Shown here in pieces: positions 34,060-44,084 of a stretch of DNA of 64,000 nt; positions within the stretch are counted from its first letter, which is position 1; each line of letters begins with the position of its first letter. Both the position numbers and the translations under genes were made by a program. The notes below the pieces were generated by a model. That model worked only from the letters and a program-made list of their open reading frames with translations. It searched no databases and was not told where the DNA came from. This DNA is from Chinchilla lanigera (lineage: Eukaryota; Chordata; Mammalia; Rodentia; Chinchillidae), in assembly GCF_000276665.1 (NCBI RefSeq), contig NW_004955417.1, positions 10,642,045-10,706,044 on the forward strand. The letters run 5' to 3'.

Positions 34060-34125
34060 GCAGAGGATGTAACTCAACACGCAAGCACATGGCTAGCATG
34101 CACAAGGTCCTAGGTTTAAGAAAGA
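34060..34125 (+). mobile_element. Old ID SINE
   Basis: agaggatgtaactcaacacgc then atggctagcatgcacaagg. Confidence 0.6.
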
Positions 34126-34129
34126 CAGC

Positions 34130-35240
34130 AGGAGTGGTAAGCAACAGAGAAAGAGCCTCTCTGAGATTGGTGTCCAGACACCAGAAGATAGCCACATGAG
34201 GAGGAGAAGGAGGGAGGTGGGTCCCAAGGACCCAGGAAGGATCAGAAGGGAGGCCTAAAGCCCACAAGGAGAGCAAAGACAGAAACTTCGACAAAGAAAA
34301 AAGTGTGTGCTTTCTCCCTGAGCCTGGACTCACTGCCTGGGAGGGGAGGCTCGAACTAGCAGGCACACGGTGACAACTGGCAAGAGGTCTCCACAGAGAA
34401 ACACAGCAGTGGCAAATAGCAGTAGATGCAGTGGACTACCTGGGACTGGTGAGTTATTCAGGTTCAGTCATCCCCGGGAGAGGGCGATGAGGCCGGAGCC
34501 ATCCTGGAGAGGACCCAACTGAGCTTGGAACTCACAGCAACAGCCGGTCCCATCTAGTGTTCCCTAGTGTCACAGTCAGGGAGCAGAGCTCAAACGGCAG
34601 GAGGTCAGGGAGCCAAACTCAAGCCAGCAGGGACCCAAGTTCAAGTCGCAGGAGGCCCATGGACTGCTGTGGACTGAATGGGTCTGGTTCCAGTCTCATG
34701 GTCAGAAACCAGCCTGAACTTCAGTGGAACTAAAGATGCAGGCACCAGGCGTGGTGGCGTACGCCTGTAATTCCAGCACTCAGGAGGCTGAGGCCAGAGA
34801 ATCATTGCGAATTCCAGACCAGCCTGAGCTACAAAGTGAGCTCAAGGCCAGCCTGAACTGCACAGCAACAGCATCTCAAAAAGACCAAAAAAAAAAAAAA
34901 AAAATGCAGGCTCACAGGGATTATCCACTACCCCGCTATTAAGCTACAGCTGGCTTGCTGGGCTGAACCAACTTAGACCTGGACTCACCAGCCCACATTA
35001 TCTACCAGTGACAGCAGAGACACACCCCTTTAAAGTGGACTTTTTTTTTATTTTCTTTTTTTCTCTCTTTTTTCTTTTTGTTGTTGTTTTCTTGATTGTT
35101 CTTGTTTTTAAATGACTGTGAACATGGTTTCTAGTTTTTTGTCGTTGTTGCTATTTTGTTCTGTTTTTGTTTTTCTTTCCTCTCTTTTTCCCTCCTGTCT
35201 TCTGGACCAGTTTCCTAAAGTTTGCATGATCTGCCTTTGT
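34130..35240. other. Unassigned purine-rich then T-rich interval
   Basis: A GC-rich, purine-rich 600-base stretch with recurring caggaggtcagg-type words is followed, after a B1, by a 200-base T-rich tract (35,040-35,240). The arrangement recalls an L1 5' UTR or a retroviral leader, but I cannot name it. No coding evidence. Confidence 0.3.
34743..34904 (+). mobile_element. B1-like SINE
   Basis: Flanked by atgcaggc on both sides. Confidence 0.93.
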
Positions 35241-36957
35241 CCTCTAGCCTTGCTTCTTTTTTGTTTATTTGTTATAAAAATATTATAAAAAATATTTTAC
35301 AAATAGATATAAAAGTTTAAAATACAATCTAAACACAGTACGGTTTAAACAGTCCCTTAACTTTGACATCCCACTTAAATAATGGCAGGCCTCGTGTTGG
35401 CCTCCAAAGAGTACAAGCTATGATCACTTTTTCATATTTGGGTCACCTATTCCAACAGACAATTTACCCAAACTGTTTAGATCAATCTAAAATGATTTTC
35501 AGACTATTCAGTATTATTAATTGGCTCCATCCAGATTTTGGACTAATTTCTCTGGTGTTATTGTCATTATTCTTCAAACAAGTTATTTCAAACTGTTTTG
35601 TTTTCACACATGGGTCATTTTAGGCTAAGGGAAGTTATATGATGGCTCAGCCTTGCTTCTAATCTCTTCCTCTTCTTCTATTTCTCTATTTTTCTCCTAA
35701 CCCATTTTAAATTTTCTCCTAAGAATAAAATCGCTATACTGAGGTCTTATTTACTACATATAATTTTCTAGTTTGTTTTAGATTTTGTTATATAACCACA
35801 AATCTAATTCATCCTCAGTAAGGAGGGGAGGAGCAAGGGGGCAGGGAGACAAAGGGAGAGAGACAAAAGGAGACGGGGAGGGAGAAAAACAGAAAAAGAA
35901 AAAAGTAAAATATTAATACCTGCTGAATGTAGGGTGTTAACCAGATTAGTCCCTTAACTTCTCTATACGTAGGAAATTTCTCATATTAAAAAGGTGATGT
36001 GGGGACATGGGGGCATATTTTAAGTGGAAAATACAGGCTTGCACCTCAATTCAGAATGGATTAGATTTACAATTTAAAGGATGCCAAAGGTGATATCCTT
36101 TATATACTAATGTCCTGTACATACTGAACGTCTCTCAATCCTATGCTTTTCTATATGCTGTATCACTCCCCTGCAACCTACCAAAGAGAACAAAAAGCTT
36201 CTCACAGTGCTCTTTTCCCAATACAACCTCTCTTTAAATGAGAGGCAGGAGAATATCAGGAGGTTCCTAAGCCCTATGAATGTACTAAATCAAAGAAGGG
36301 ATTAAGGGATTAAGGGTTGAGTTAAACTAATTCTCTAATTTATCTTAACTCTTATCTTAATTTATCTTCTCATATTGACAAGGAAGAGAATAAGAAACTA
36401 CCATAAAACACAAATAAATCCCAAGTCAGAAACACATAACATATTACAAAGCTTAAATATCGTTCACTGGCAAAAAGAATAGCTGCCATGATGCAGGGGG
36501 CCTCACATGGACTATTATCTGCCTCAGCCTCGACAAGAAAGAAAAAAAAAGGATGGGAGGATAGAATAGCTACCTATCAAGAACAAAAGGGAAAAAAAAA
36601 GAAGTAGGAAGAGAAACAAGAAAAAAAGGACAGCAAATCAGTGAAATAGGGCAAAAGATGAATTGACAAGCTCAGAACTCCTCCAATTGATACCAGCTCC
36701 AAAAGGCTTTCTCAGACTCATCCTGATACTCATTATACCTTTTGAAAAGTTACAGGAAGCACATAAGCGGCGCTAGGATAATGGCACATCAGGAAAATAC
36801 AATTCTTCTCTGCCCCGACAAGAAATGAACCCATTTATAGGCAATGTTCATTCATCATCACAAAGTTCGAGAACCTCCTCCAAAGGGTTAAGTGTTAATT
36901 AAGGGTTAAGATACTTTGCCGATCTGCACTGGTATCACAAGGACAGAAGTTACTATT
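35241..36957. other. Intronic sequence without recognised elements
   Basis: AT-rich; a purine-rich stretch at 35,820-35,900 (gggaggagcaagggggcagg). No coding evidence. Confidence 0.45.
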
Positions 36958-37064
36958 CTTTTTTTTTTGTTTTTTTGGTTTTTTTTCCAGTACCAGTAAT
37001 CAAACTCACGACCTAGCGCTTGCCAGGCAGGTGCTGTGCTGCTGAGCTAAATCCCCAGCCCCAG
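36958..37064 (-). mobile_element. ID SINE
   Basis: Flanked by agaagttactattct on both sides, a perfect duplication. Confidence 0.95.
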
Positions 37065-37202
37065 AAGTTACTATTCTGTAGCCCAACAGATGGGGCTGGC
37101 TCCCAGAATCTGCTGATTCGACCAAAAACTGAATGAAATGCAATTTGGAAAAACATAGTCTTAATAATGCCTTTCAAAAAATAATAACAATAATAATGCC
37201 TT

Positions 37203-37352
37203 TCAGCTAGGTGAGGTGGTGCACACCTGTAATCCCAGCACTCGGGAGGCTGAGGCAGAAGGTCTGCCATGAGTTGCAGGCCAGCCTGGGCTACATAGCA
37301 GGGTCAAGGCCTGCCTGGGCTAGATGGTGAGATCCTGTCTCCAAAAAGAAAA
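37203..37352 (+). mobile_element. B1-like SINE
   Basis: Inserted beside a repeated aataatgcctttcag word (37,163 and 37,190). Confidence 0.92.
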
Positions 37353-37606
37353 AGCTTAAAAAAATAATAATAATCCTTTCGTAAGTTCAAATAAACATCT
37401 GTGAACCACCTAATTATATTGTACAGTTACCTGAAAAATAACCTTACCGATACAAAAAGAATCATAATCATTATTTTAACTCAATTCAATAATATATATT
37501 AAATGCTTGTTTTCTTGCAATTATTTGCCTTAATAATTCAATTCTTACTGATTTTAAATTACTGCAGACTACAATAAATTCACAATTTATTCAAGTTTGT
37601 CTCTCA

Positions 37607-37769
37607 ATTTTTTTTTTTTTTCCCCTCTTTTTGAGACAGGGTCTCACTGTGCAGTTCAGGCTGGCCTGGAGCTCACTTTGTAGCCCAGGCTGGTCTCAAA
37701 CTCGCAACGATCCTCCTGCCTCAGCCTCCCGAGTGCTGGGATTTCAGGCGTGCACCACCACGCCTGGTT
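37607..37769 (-). mobile_element. B1-like SINE
   Basis: Close to consensus; ends caccaccacgcctgg. Confidence 0.95.
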
Positions 37770-37844
37770 CAAATTTTAGTATTAACATATTTATCACAAA
37801 ATTTTTAAATCAATTTTTGTTTTATGGGTGTTTTGTTTATTTGT

Positions 37845-37987
37845 ATTTTTTGAGACAGGGTCTTGCCGTGTAGTTCTGGCTGGACTTGCACTCACTATGG
37901 ACCCCAGGCTGGCCTTGAACTCTCAGTGATCCTTCTGCCTCAACCTCCAGAGTGCTGAGATTACAGATGTGTGCCACCAGGCTCTTA
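37845..37987 (-). mobile_element. B1-like SINE
   Basis: Second reversed copy within 250 bases, more diverged than the first. Confidence 0.9.
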
Positions 37988-38274
37988 AATCAAAATTTTA
38001 AATGCAATTAATTTTGACCCTTAAAGAAAAGACCATTACTTGTCCAATACATTTACAATAAGCAGGCTTAAATATTCACCTATTATAAAGTGCAAAATGT
38101 CAATTACTATGTGGCTATTAATCCAATCACTAAATAATTTATGACAACAAAGTATCTGAATTGCCAACAATGTAGACATACTGCATCAATAATTATCAAA
38201 TACAACATATTCACTCTTAAATAATCATTGAAAGGTCAAGTATAAACCTCATCAGTAAAGAAGCATGTTCTTAC

Positions 38275-38443
38275 CTGCATGAGGTGGATCTAACGATGCC
38301 ACTGCAGATGATTCCAAACAATACTTTTCACTGGAATTATTCCTGTGGTTATTTTCCCTAGTGCATCCTTCAGTAGGCAAAAGGTTTGAGCTGCACACTC
38401 TAGGATCCCCTTGTGACTGGAGAAGGGCATTATTTGCAGCACC
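38275..38443 (-). CDS. RAD54B: RAD54B second coding exon (residues 45-100 plus one base)
   Basis: The exon has an AG acceptor and a strong donor (gtaaga). It encodes 56 residues starting GAANNALLQSQGD and ending SSAVASLDPPHA, plus one base of a split codon. The sequence aligns by eye with the poorly conserved, Ser/Asn-rich N-terminal tail of mammalian RAD54B (human VAINNTFLPSQND ... TLATLDPPH). This tail precedes the ATPase domain and is involved in partner binding. It joins the preceding exon in phase 0 across a 4.4 kb intron. I recognised no further RAD54B exon down to base 1. FSBP occupies the following intron on the same strand. Confidence 0.93.
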
Positions 38444-38509
38444 CTAAAATTTCAAGCAGAAATTAAATCTAACTTCCCACATTTTGTTTCTTTTTAAAAT
38501 TAAATTATG

Positions 38510-38690
38510 CCAGGCATGGTGGCGCACACCTATAATCCCAGCACTCGGGAGGCTGAGGCAGGAGGATCACTGCAAGTTCGAGACCAGCCTGGGCTACAAA
38601 GTGAGCTCAAGGCCAGCCTGAACTGCATTGTAAGACCCTGTCTCAAAAAGACCAAAAATAAATAAATAAATAAAATAAAAATAAATTATG
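38510..38690 (+). mobile_element. B1-like SINE
   Basis: Flanked by aaattaaattatg and aaataaattatg. Lies 70 bases upstream, in RAD54B sense, of the second coding exon. Confidence 0.93.
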
Positions 38691-38854
38691 TTATCAAAGT
38701 TGAAAAACACGACAGAATGAAAATTATGCTTACAATTACAGTGCATTTTAAAGAAAACTTGGCCAGTTTTTAAACAAATCACAACATGCCATTCTTGCAG
38801 TCAAATCCTCTTTTTCTTTTTGAATTTCTCAAAACTAAAATCAACACTTTTTCC

Positions 38855-38965
38855 CACTACTTTGGGAGCTGAACACAGTGTCTCGCATAGATAAGCATTC
38901 TATTACTAAACTACATGCCTCAGCCTCAGGCCCCCTGCTTTCTGTTTGAGACAGAGCCTCACAAT
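38855..38965 (-). mobile_element. Old B1-ID dimer SINE
   Basis: ggagctgaacacagtgtctc, actaaactacatgcctcagcc, then a decayed B1 start. Confidence 0.55.
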
Positions 38966-39125
38966 ACCTAACACACTACAGCAATAACCGCACTAACACA
39001 TTCATGAGGACAAGTCCTTCGTGACCTAACACCTATTAAGGCTCTCACTTCTCAACACTGTTACATTAGGTATTAAGTGTCCAGTACATGAATTCTAGGG
39101 TACACACTGAAATCCCAAGAAATTA

Positions 39126-39756
39126 CAGTAGCGCCCCTTTATCCTTGGGGATAGTTTCGAAAACCCCCAGCGAATGTCTGGAACTGCACATAGTACTGAA
39201 CCCTATACATACTATGATTTTTCCTATATATAGAAACTTAAAGTTGAATTTATACATTAGGCACAATAAAAGATTAACAATAAAGTAATAAAAAATAGAA
39301 AAAATTATAACTATACTGTAATAATCTTTCTCTCAAAATATACAAATGTACCTTCATCTTTTAACTTCAAAGAAGCACTTTACAGCTTGTTTGGCACATG
39401 TGAATTGTCAGCATCAGTACTCTTGCGCTTTCAGGCCATTAAGCAAAATAAGGATGGCTTGAGCACAAGCACTGTGACACTGTATTAACCAAGACAAGCT
39501 ACTAACCAAAACAGCTACCAACTAACCAGGGCCGCTGGAGCACAGACAGCATGGATATGCTGGACAATTCACACCCTGCACACGACAAGTGGGCTGCTAC
39601 AAGACTTCACCTCACTACTCAGGAAGGCACACAATTTAAAACTTATGAACCGTTTATTTCTGGAATTTTCCATTTAATATTTTTATAGCAAAATTCAATA
39701 CAGGTAAGTGAAGTCCTGGAAAGTAAAACTAGAGATAAGGGGGCACCACTGTAGTT
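39126..39756. mobile_element. Tigger-like DNA transposon with both terminal inverted repeats
   Basis: Left end acagtagcgcccctttatcc. The right end reads, in reverse complement, acagtggtgcccccttatct, so 16 or more of 20 match. TA flanks both ends. The interior holds aaattgtacattaggcac-like and AT-rich sequence typical of this family; no transposase frame remains. Confidence 0.8.
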
Positions 39757-40255
39757 TCAGGTAGCGCACTTGAGGCAGGAAAATCACAGTTCATATTAGA
39801 AGGTACATAGTATCGATTTATTCCATTGTTAGAGATTAACTCTGATCACTCGGATTAAGGTGGTATCTGGCAAGTTTTCCTGCAAAGTTACTTGGTAACT
39901 TTTTGGAGACTCCTATAGGAGATAACTGACTACTCAAATATCAACATTTCCTGATCAAATATGCACATTCCAGTTCTGACAAACACTCTCCAACATCATT
40001 ATTTCTATTTTAAGCCTTATCATCCCACTACTGGGAAAAGCTTACTCTCTCCCTCATTTACTTACTCACTTTTTATTTATTTTAGTATGGAGTCAGACTG
40101 TTATACTAGTCAGTGAGCTATAATCTATTTCTGTATTTAATTTGATGTTCGGTTTATCCCGGATTTTTATCAGACCAATCAACTATAAACTTCTAAAGAC
40201 ACCAAAAGAATAATTTTTTTTTTTACTGTGGGTTAATCAATCTAAAATGAAAAAT

Positions 40256-40414
40256 TGCCAAGCACGATGGGATGACACCTGTATTCTAGCTACTCAGGAG
40301 ACTGAGGCAGGAGAATTGCTATAAGTCTGAGGCCAGCATGGGGATCACTTGCACCCAGGAGTTCAGGCCAGCCTGGGCAACATAGTGAAACCCTGTCTCT
40401 ACGGCAATTAAGAA
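40256..40414 (+). mobile_element. Archaic 7SL-type SINE
   Basis: It keeps ttgcacccaggagttcagg and acatagtgaaaccctgtctc, closer to 7SL/FLAM than the other B1s here. Confidence 0.75.
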
Positions 40415-40542
40415 CAAAAATTTAAGATTAATGAATCAAAGACATGACCAATTTGGCTGCTAAAAGGAACACTTTAGGCTTCTCACGTTACCTTGTTTAA
40501 AACTGCTGTATAATTTAGCAAAGAAGGGAAAAGCAAAAAAAA

Positions 40543-40600
40543 AAAAAATATATATATATATATATATACATACATATATAAATACATACACACACACAAA
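40543..40600. repeat. (TA)n / (CA)n microsatellite
   Basis: An A14 run passes into tatata and then acacac. Confidence 0.92.
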
Positions 40601-40829
40601 ATAGTTAATTATACGGCTAATTTCTTTTAGTTCATTGAAAAGAAAGGTTTGTGCTAATATTGTTTGGACAATTAAATGTCTATCTTCTACTCCCAGTAAC
40701 TAATTTAAAGATCAATACAAAATGTTTTAACCATTGTTACCCTCCCATTATCTTGTTTTGAAAATTTTTTTTCCTCTTTAAAATAAAAAAAAGAAAGAAA
40801 TTCCTACTTTATTAGTTTTAAAAAGTAAG

Positions 40830-40975
40830 GGTGGGAATGGTAGCACCCGCCCATAATCCCATCACTAGGGAGGCTGAGACAGGAGGACCGCTACAAGTCT
40901 AAGGCCAGCATGGGCTATATAATGAGTTCAAAGCCAGCCTGATCTTCAACAAAACCAAAATTAAATTAAAAAAGA
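40830..40975 (+). mobile_element. B1-like SINE
   Basis: gggtgggaatggtagcacc to gatcttcaacaaaac; 3' end decayed. Confidence 0.85.
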
Positions 40976-41067
40976 AAATAACCATTGAGTTTACTGATAC
41001 AGTTAAATGAAAAAAATGAGAAACCAATATTTTGGTCTGGAATTAATCCTTTGAAACTACATCAGCA

Positions 41068-41190
41068 GGGGCTGGGGGTTTAGCTCAGTGGCACAGCGCC
41101 TGCCTGGCAAGCACAAGGTCATGAGTTTGATTCCCAGTACCAGAAAAAAAACAAACAAAACAAACAAACAAACAAAAAAAAAAAACACGA
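41068..41190 (+). mobile_element. ID SINE
   Basis: Long (caaa)n tail; acatcagca follows, matching the word before it. Confidence 0.94.
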
Positions 41191-41206
41191 AATTACATCA
41201 GCAATG

Positions 41207-41300
41207 GGGCTGGGGATTTAGCTCAATGGCACAGCGCCTGCCTGGCAAGCGCAAGGTCATGAGTTCAATTCCCGATACAGGAAAAAAAAAAAGAAAAAGA
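41207..41300 (+). mobile_element. ID SINE
   Basis: Inserted into the duplication of the previous ID: aaa(c/t)tac/atatcagca words flank both. Confidence 0.94.
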
Positions 41301-41366
41301 AACTATATCAGCAAAGAAACCTTAAGAGAAGGGTGTCAAGATAATTCAATAGGAAAAGAATAGTCT

Positions 41367-41496
41367 TTTTTTTCAGATGGGGTCTCACTATGTAGTTCAG
41401 GCTGGCCTTGAATCCAGGCTGGCCTCAAACTCATGATAATCCTCCTGCCCCAATTTCCCAAATGCTAGGATTACAGGCGTGCTCCACCAGGTTCAG
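41367..41496 (-). mobile_element. B1-like SINE without internal duplication
   Basis: Short form; ends gctccaccaggttcagc. Confidence 0.88.
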
Positions 41497-41700
41497 CAAA
41501 AAGTCTTTTCAACAAACAATCCTAAAACTGTCCTCCATATGTGAAAGAATGAAACTGCACCACTATTTCATACCATACATGAAAAGTAACTCAAAATGGA
41601 TCATAGACTGTAATGTACGAACTCTAGAAGAAAATACAATAGGAAGTATTCAAGAATTCCATATATTTTTAGTGAGACCCTGTTTCAAAATAAAAAATAA

Positions 41701-41755
41701 CTGCCTGGCAAGCGCAAGGTCCTGAGTTCAACTGCCAGTACCAAAAAAATTAAAA
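41701..41755 (+). mobile_element. 5'-truncated ID SINE
   Basis: Begins inside the ID at ctgcctggcaagcgcaagg; aaaaaataa words flank it. Confidence 0.85.
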
Positions 41756-41776
41756 AATAAAAGGGCTTAGAATGCA

Positions 41777-41970
41777 GCCCAGCCAGGTATGGTGGTGTAT
41801 ACCTGCAATCCCAGCACTTGGGAGGCTGAGGCAGGAGGATCCCCGAGAGTTCAAGGCCAGCCTGGGTTCAAGGACAGGCTGAACTGCACAGCCAGACCCT
41901 GTCTCAAAACAAAACAGAATATAGCTCAGTTCAAAGGCCCTAGGTTCAATCATCAGTACCATACACAAAC
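41777..41970 (+). mobile_element. B1-ID dimer SINE
   Basis: B1 body, aacaaaacag linker, then the shortened ID part (gctcagttcaaaggccctagg). Confidence 0.85.
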
Positions 41971-42128
41971 AGAATTTGATCCCCATAAGTGTGAAAAATA
42001 CAGAAGCAGAAAAGATGGATTGCCCATTTTATATTTTTCTATGTACATATGACCTTAAGTCTTGTACCTAACAAAAAAGGGATCCTTCTTAGAAACAAAA
42101 AGCATATGGTGACATTACTTCCAATAGT

Positions 42129-42436
42129 CCTTTTTTTTTTTTTTGTGGTACTGGAGATTAAACCCAGAGCCCTGGGGCTGGGGATTTAGCTCAGTGGCAC
42201 AGCGCCTGCCTGGCAAGTGCAAATTCGTGAGTTCAATTCCCAGAAAAAAAAAAATCCAAAATCAAAAAAAAAAAAACAAAAACCAGAGCCTTCACACTGA
42301 GCTACAACCCCAGCCCTTTTAATTTTTTTATTTTGAGATAGGGTCTCACTAAGCTGCCCAGCCTCAGCTCAAATTTGAGATCTTCCTGCCTCCGCTTCCC
42401 ACAATACAGGTATGCACCACCATGTCCTGCTTAGTG
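42129..42436 (-). mobile_element. B1-ID dimer SINE split by a younger ID
   Basis: Reversed ID part to aacccagagcc, interrupted at 42,174, then resumes agagccttcacactgagctac into reversed B1. Confidence 0.88.
42174..42282 (+). mobile_element. ID SINE nested in a reversed dimer
   Basis: Flanked by (c)cagagcc on both sides; head and box A match the young consensus. Confidence 0.93.
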
Positions 42437-42635
42437 TTCACTTTGTATAAATTAGAAATAAAGGAAATGCTTGGACTAATGATACAAATCATTATTTATG
42501 TTTTCTTTCCAAACCACCTTAAAGTTTTCCATTATTTATGTGGTAACTTTAAAAGGAACCCTGTTGAGAGTGATTTTTAAGATTCTCCACACTCACTCTT
42601 GAAGAGTTGATTTACTCTTACCGAAGGTTGATTTT

Positions 42636-42716
42636 AGCGGCTGGAGATGTAGGTCAGTGGTAGTGTATTTGCCTACGATGCATGAGATCACATTCGATCC
42701 CCACAGCGCAAAAACA
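42636..42716 (+). mobile_element. Old ID SINE
   Basis: agatgtaggtcagtggtagtg with cattcgatccccacagc; lies 170 bases from a RAD54B exon. Confidence 0.8.
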
Positions 42717-42885
42717 CATAAAAGTTTCTTTTACAAACTTAACTGCATGTCGTTCCACTTCTAAGATTTTTGGAAGACTTTTGTCAGAGATACTGCAAAT
42801 TCCTATAGGCAGTAAGTAGTATTGATAACTCTTTAAATGTTCTCTTTTAAAAACACTCCTGTTTTACGATTCCTTTATTTTATAC

Positions 42886-43017
42886 CTCTAACTTCGTGTC
42901 TCCATTCAGTACTGTAATCTCTTCATTCAGACTTAGATTGGTTCTTCCTGGTGGTATAAATTTTGCTTTTTTGGAAGAATTCCCGTGCAACTGGCTCGGT
43001 GCTGCAGATCGCCTCAT
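42886..43017 (-). CDS. RAD54B: RAD54B first coding exon (residues 1-44, partial gene)
   Basis: This exon encodes the N-terminus of RAD54B, a nuclear Snf2/Rad54-family DNA-dependent ATPase that works with RAD51 and DMC1 in homologous recombination. The 44 codons begin MRRSAAPSQL and continue with a lysine-rich patch and FIPPGR, a start I recognise from the mammalian protein. The start ATG is at 43,017. The exon ends in GAG followed by a consensus donor (gtataa) in phase 0, and the next recognised exon also begins in phase 0. The acceptor lies about 15 bases upstream of the ATG and is duplicated (see findings). The Snf2 helicase motifs are not in this window because later exons lie beyond base 1. 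Identity is sure; which acceptor is used is not. Confidence 0.95.
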
Positions 43018-43021
43018 CTTC

Positions 43022-43066
43022 AATAGTACTGATCTGAAAAAAAAAAAATAGTACTGATCTGAAAAA
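43022..43066. repeat. 20-base direct repeat at the RAD54B start-exon acceptor
   Basis: aatagtactgatctgaaaaa occurs at 43,022-43,041 and 43,047-43,066, separated by more A. On the minus strand each copy reads T-run, CAG, ATCAGTACTATT, that is a complete splice acceptor. Confidence 0.97.
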
Positions 43067-43159
43067 TACAGCAAACACAAGTCCTCCGTGAGTCTTCTTA
43101 GAATTACCCCCAAATGTAAACACAGCTCTCCACTACAACCGCTTCACTGACTATACTGT

Positions 43160-43406
43160 GTGTGACACAGTATAGGATTGAACTCAGGACCTCAGATGTG
43201 CGTACTCTTCACTAAACTATATCTGCAACCCCCACGATACATTTTTGGGGGCTGTTTGTTTGTTTGAAACAGAGTCTCACTACATAGTTCAGACTGGCCT
43301 TGAACTCACTTATGTAGCCCAGGCTGGTTTTGAACTCATGGCGATCCTCCTGCCTCAGCCTTCTCAGGGCTGAGATTACAAGCGTGCGCCACCACGCCGG
43401 GCTGTT
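43160..43406 (-). mobile_element. B1-ID dimer SINE
   Basis: Between the RAD54B start exon and the CpG-rich region; T-poor linker (gggggctgtttgtttg). Confidence 0.85.
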
Positions 43407-43559
43407 TCAACCTTTTGACTTCCAACCACATGAGGCAGTAATTATTTCACTTCACGCCTTAAATCTTCCATTGACTCTATGATTTTGCTTGCAAAATCCT
43501 CCACAAAGTAATTAATAAAAGGTTTTAGAACGAGGATACAGGCGGTCGGGGGAACCTGA

Positions 43560-44070
43560 CCAGTTTCTAGGTAAAAGCCCCTAAGGAAGGCGCTCGTTCT
43601 CGTGCATGGTTTGCACTGTCACGCTCCGCGCCCTGGGGAAACATTTCACGGTGCAGGGAGCGAAAACGGTCCGGGGGACCCGAGCGCAGAGGAGGCAGAG
43701 GTCGCCCGGGCCGCTCCGCGCAGGCGCCGCTCTCACCACCCGCGGCTGCACCGCGGGCCAGCCGGGCTACCTCGCGCTTCCCAGCACGGCTCCCGCCGCC
43801 CCTTCCCCCTCAGAAGCCACTCTGGCGCCATTCCCCACTTTATCCCGCACCAGCCTACAGGCTACCGCAGCCTCCCGAGCCTTCTCGTATGGGACGCACT
43901 GGCGAGAATCTGACAGACACTGCACACCACCCAAAACAAACGGCGAACCGATAGCCTGTCACTCACCACCCTCCGCGCTTAAGACGCCCGCCTTCCCGCA
44001 GCCAATCGAGGAGGAGTCTCTGCGCGTGCGCAGTACCTCTCCGCTACGGCGCCTCTTCTGGTCCAATCTG
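43560..44070 (-). promoter_or_regulatory. CpG-rich promoter region, probably of RAD54B
   Basis: Dense CpG dinucleotides stand out from the AT-rich surroundings. The region contains an NRF1-like palindrome (tgcgcgtgcgca, 44,021-44,032) and two CCAAT boxes (44,002-44,006 and 44,063-44,067). It lies about 0.5-1 kb upstream of the RAD54B start exon. A consensus minus-strand donor (gtgagt) at 43,961-43,966 could end a non-coding first exon at 43,967. Which bases are the true start site and exon 1 is inferred. The right edge abuts the PPIL4 retrocopy, so the last CpGs may derive from PPIL4 5' UTR. Confidence 0.7.
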
Positions 44071-44084
44071 ATCGAATGTTGCCG

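Noticed and set aside
40256..40414. Primate Alu, hinting at a primate origin or contamination
   Set aside because: It is a single diverged 7SL-type monomer compatible with an old FLAM/proto-B1; every other SINE is rodent-type.
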